A stretch of DNA of 64,000 nt from Geodermatophilus obscurus DSM 43160 (GTDB taxonomy: Bacteria; Actinomycetota; Actinomycetes; Mycobacteriales; Geodermatophilaceae), in contig NC_013757.1 in assembly GCF_000025345.1 (NCBI RefSeq), forward strand, positions 3,596,001 through 3,660,000, in the 5' to 3' direction. The position numbers were made by a program, and so were the translations under genes. Shown here piece after piece: positions 63,034 through 64,000 of this stretch. How positions within the stretch are numbered: position 1 is the stretch's first letter; each line of letters begins with the position of its first letter. The notes under the pieces were generated by a model. The model saw nothing but the letters and a program-made list of their open reading frames with translations. It did not search any database and had not been told where the DNA came from.

Positions 63034-63080
63034 TGGGCGCGGCCGGGATCGAACCGGCGACCGCTCGCTTGTAAGGCGAG
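63034..63080 (-). pseudogene. 3' fragment of a tRNA-Val (anticodon TAC), probable attachment site
   Basis: The minus strand gives a perfect anticodon arm CTCGC-CTTACAA-GCGAG (anticodon TAC at 63071-63073), a variable loop, a perfect T arm GCCGG-TTCGATC-CCGGC, the acceptor 3' strand CGCGCCC and discriminator A. The D arm and acceptor 5' strand (expected GGGCGCG) are not found in the next 40 bases, so the gene is only a 3' part. Such fragments are usually left at the distal end of an element integrated in a tRNA gene. The remaining bases of 62966-63444 hold no other recognised gene. Confidence 0.7.
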
Positions 63081-63444
63081 AGCAGCACAGCGGTGGCAAA
63101 CACGCAGGTGGGAGGGCGGGTGGGGTGGTGCTCTGAGCCGCCCGATCCGCACTGTTACGTGGTCTCTGGGCACTCTCTTCCGCCCGACCCCACCAGTTTG
63201 TCAACCACGGCGTGCCGTCTCTCTCTGCCGCCGCTCTGCACCGCCAACGCGGAGGGTGGGGTGGCGAAGCGGCACCTGCATTACGATGCACGGCCTTGCG
63301 ACTCTATCCACTGCATGGTTATTCATGTAGACGCACGTGCACGCACGCGCACACAAAGGCGGACCAGGTGTTGATCTTGAGAAGGATGGGGCAGAGATCT
63401 CCACCCCGTTGCGAACCGTGACGGATCCGGGGAGCCTCCCCGGC

Positions 63445-63648
63445 GTGACGATCCGGTGGTTCACCGACGCCGACCGGCAGGACATGCGCGACGCGGCCGA
63501 GGAGCGGCAGGTCTTCTACGAGTTGCTGGACAGGTACCTGCCTATGCATGTCCTGACGCCCGAGGAGCGGGACGAGGCGGTTGCGCACTACCCGGAACAC
63601 GGGGAGAGGATGAGCACCTTGCGGATCGACCCGTACCGGCGCAGCTAA
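63445..63648 (+). CDS. Small hypothetical protein
   Basis: 67-aa frame from GTG 63445, with GGGGAG within a short hairpin (GGGGAGCCTCCCC) upstream. The sequence is mostly helical and charged (DADRQDMRDAAEERQVFYEL, VLTPEERDEAVAHYPEHG). Codon use is consistent with coding. No family is recognised. It lies just past the tRNA fragment and could be cargo of the same presumed element. The frame is open upstream to 63337. Confidence 0.45.
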   Translation: MTIRWFTDADRQDMRDAAEERQVFYELLDRYLPMHVLTPEERDEAVAHYPEHGERMSTLRIDPYRRS

Positions 63649-63833
63649 TACCGCGTCAGGCAACCTTCGCCCTGAAGGCAGCCTATGGGACAGGGGCTGT
63701 CGGCCAAGGCTTGCGACGGAAGCGATGGGACTGTCTACCGTCGCGGACGCCTGCCGGGCAGATCCTAGGCGGGAGGCTGACGGGCTGCGGACCGGTCAGC
63801 CGTCTCGGGCGGATCAGGATCTCGCGGATCCGC

Positions 63834-64000
63834 GTTGACGTCGAGGAACGGATCGCGCAGCACCTGGCGGAGGGGTCATCGGCCTGGCGGGGGCCAAGCA
63901 GCTGGGGATCAGTCGGCAGACGGTCTACAAGTGGGTGCGCCTCCGCCGGGCCGAGGGCCTGGCCGTGCTCCGCCGCTTGATCAACCGGGCCTGCACCCAC
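63834..64000 (+). pseudogene. Broken HTH (transposase-like) at the right edge
   Basis: Two frames together give a helix-turn-helix of IS481-type transposases: VDVEERIAQHLAEG in one frame, then VIGLAGAKQLGISRQTVYKW and VRLRRAEG in the next, with a one-base break near 63873. The continuation is outside the window. Probably an inactive IS remnant. Confidence 0.5.

Noticed and set aside
63034-63110. A complete tRNA gene
   Set aside because: The D arm and the 5' strand of the acceptor stem cannot be formed from the neighbouring bases.

Overview
The window looks like a chromosome segment of a high-GC actinobacterium. Backbone GC is about 70-75%, GTG starts are frequent, stop/start codons overlap in operons (TGATG, ATGA, GTGA), and Lsr2, ANTAR, WS/DGAT and a fused RNase H-CobC are present. 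Gene content and style suggest a member of the Geodermatophilaceae (Blastococcus, Geodermatophilus or Modestobacter type). That placement is an inference, because no rRNA or marker phylogeny is available here.

Layout. 199-7174 (minus strand): one tight-adherence (Tad/Flp) pilus operon, reading from the pilin flp through tadE, a TadG-like protein, rcpC/cpaB, tadZ (carrying a 1-nt frameshift), tadA, tadB and tadC. The prepilin peptidase lies just upstream at 7378-8049. 8239-16202: a small membrane protein, a pseudokinase-UPF0104 membrane fusion, two MFS exporters, a thioredoxin-reductase-like flavoprotein and the AMPylase SelO. 16484-20298: signalling genes (GAF-ANTAR, a membrane histidine kinase, a broken response regulator antisense to the kinase tail, and an intact NarL-type regulator). 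20616-25479: a propionate-type CoA-transferase, a GntP-type permease and a DHFR-fold reductase.

25636-40434 is the accessory core, built around the RNase P RNA gene rnpB (35491-35910, minus). On the 3' side of rnpB is a 9.8-kb island bounded by a perfect 36-bp direct repeat of the rnpB 3' end. It holds a tyrosine integrase, an IS, an lsr2 gene, decayed genes (HNH nuclease, DUF4326) and a two-gene module: a Trypco1-like protein plus a 1383-aa trypsin-nSTAND1-beta-propeller protein. On the 5' side of rnpB is a second 4.5-kb segment bounded by a 29-bp repeat (28/29) of the rnpB 5' end. It carries a single 1357-aa TIR-nSTAND1-14xWD40 protein. Two large STAND sensor proteins with different effector domains (protease versus TIR) therefore sit on either side of rnpB. 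I read both as candidate anti-phage or programmed-cell-death systems. Using both ends of one rnpB as insertion sites is the most unusual feature of the window.

40455-57538 returns to housekeeping and metabolic backbone: PIG-L deacetylase, deaminase, methyltransferase, alpha/beta hydrolases, TSUP transporter, nadA, RNase H-CobC, zinc-ribbon coiled-coil protein, Nif3, FUSC transporter, wax-ester synthase and an epimerase. Several gene remnants lie between them (GNAT, sodium/solute symporter tail). 57881-64000 is again accessory: an IS5-type element with a frameshifted transposase, a 1116-aa TPR protein with a degenerate membrane-protease-like C-terminus, a tRNA-Val 3' fragment that may mark another attachment site, and a broken HTH/transposase piece at the right edge. 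Dispersed palindromic elements and long hairpins sit between several genes.
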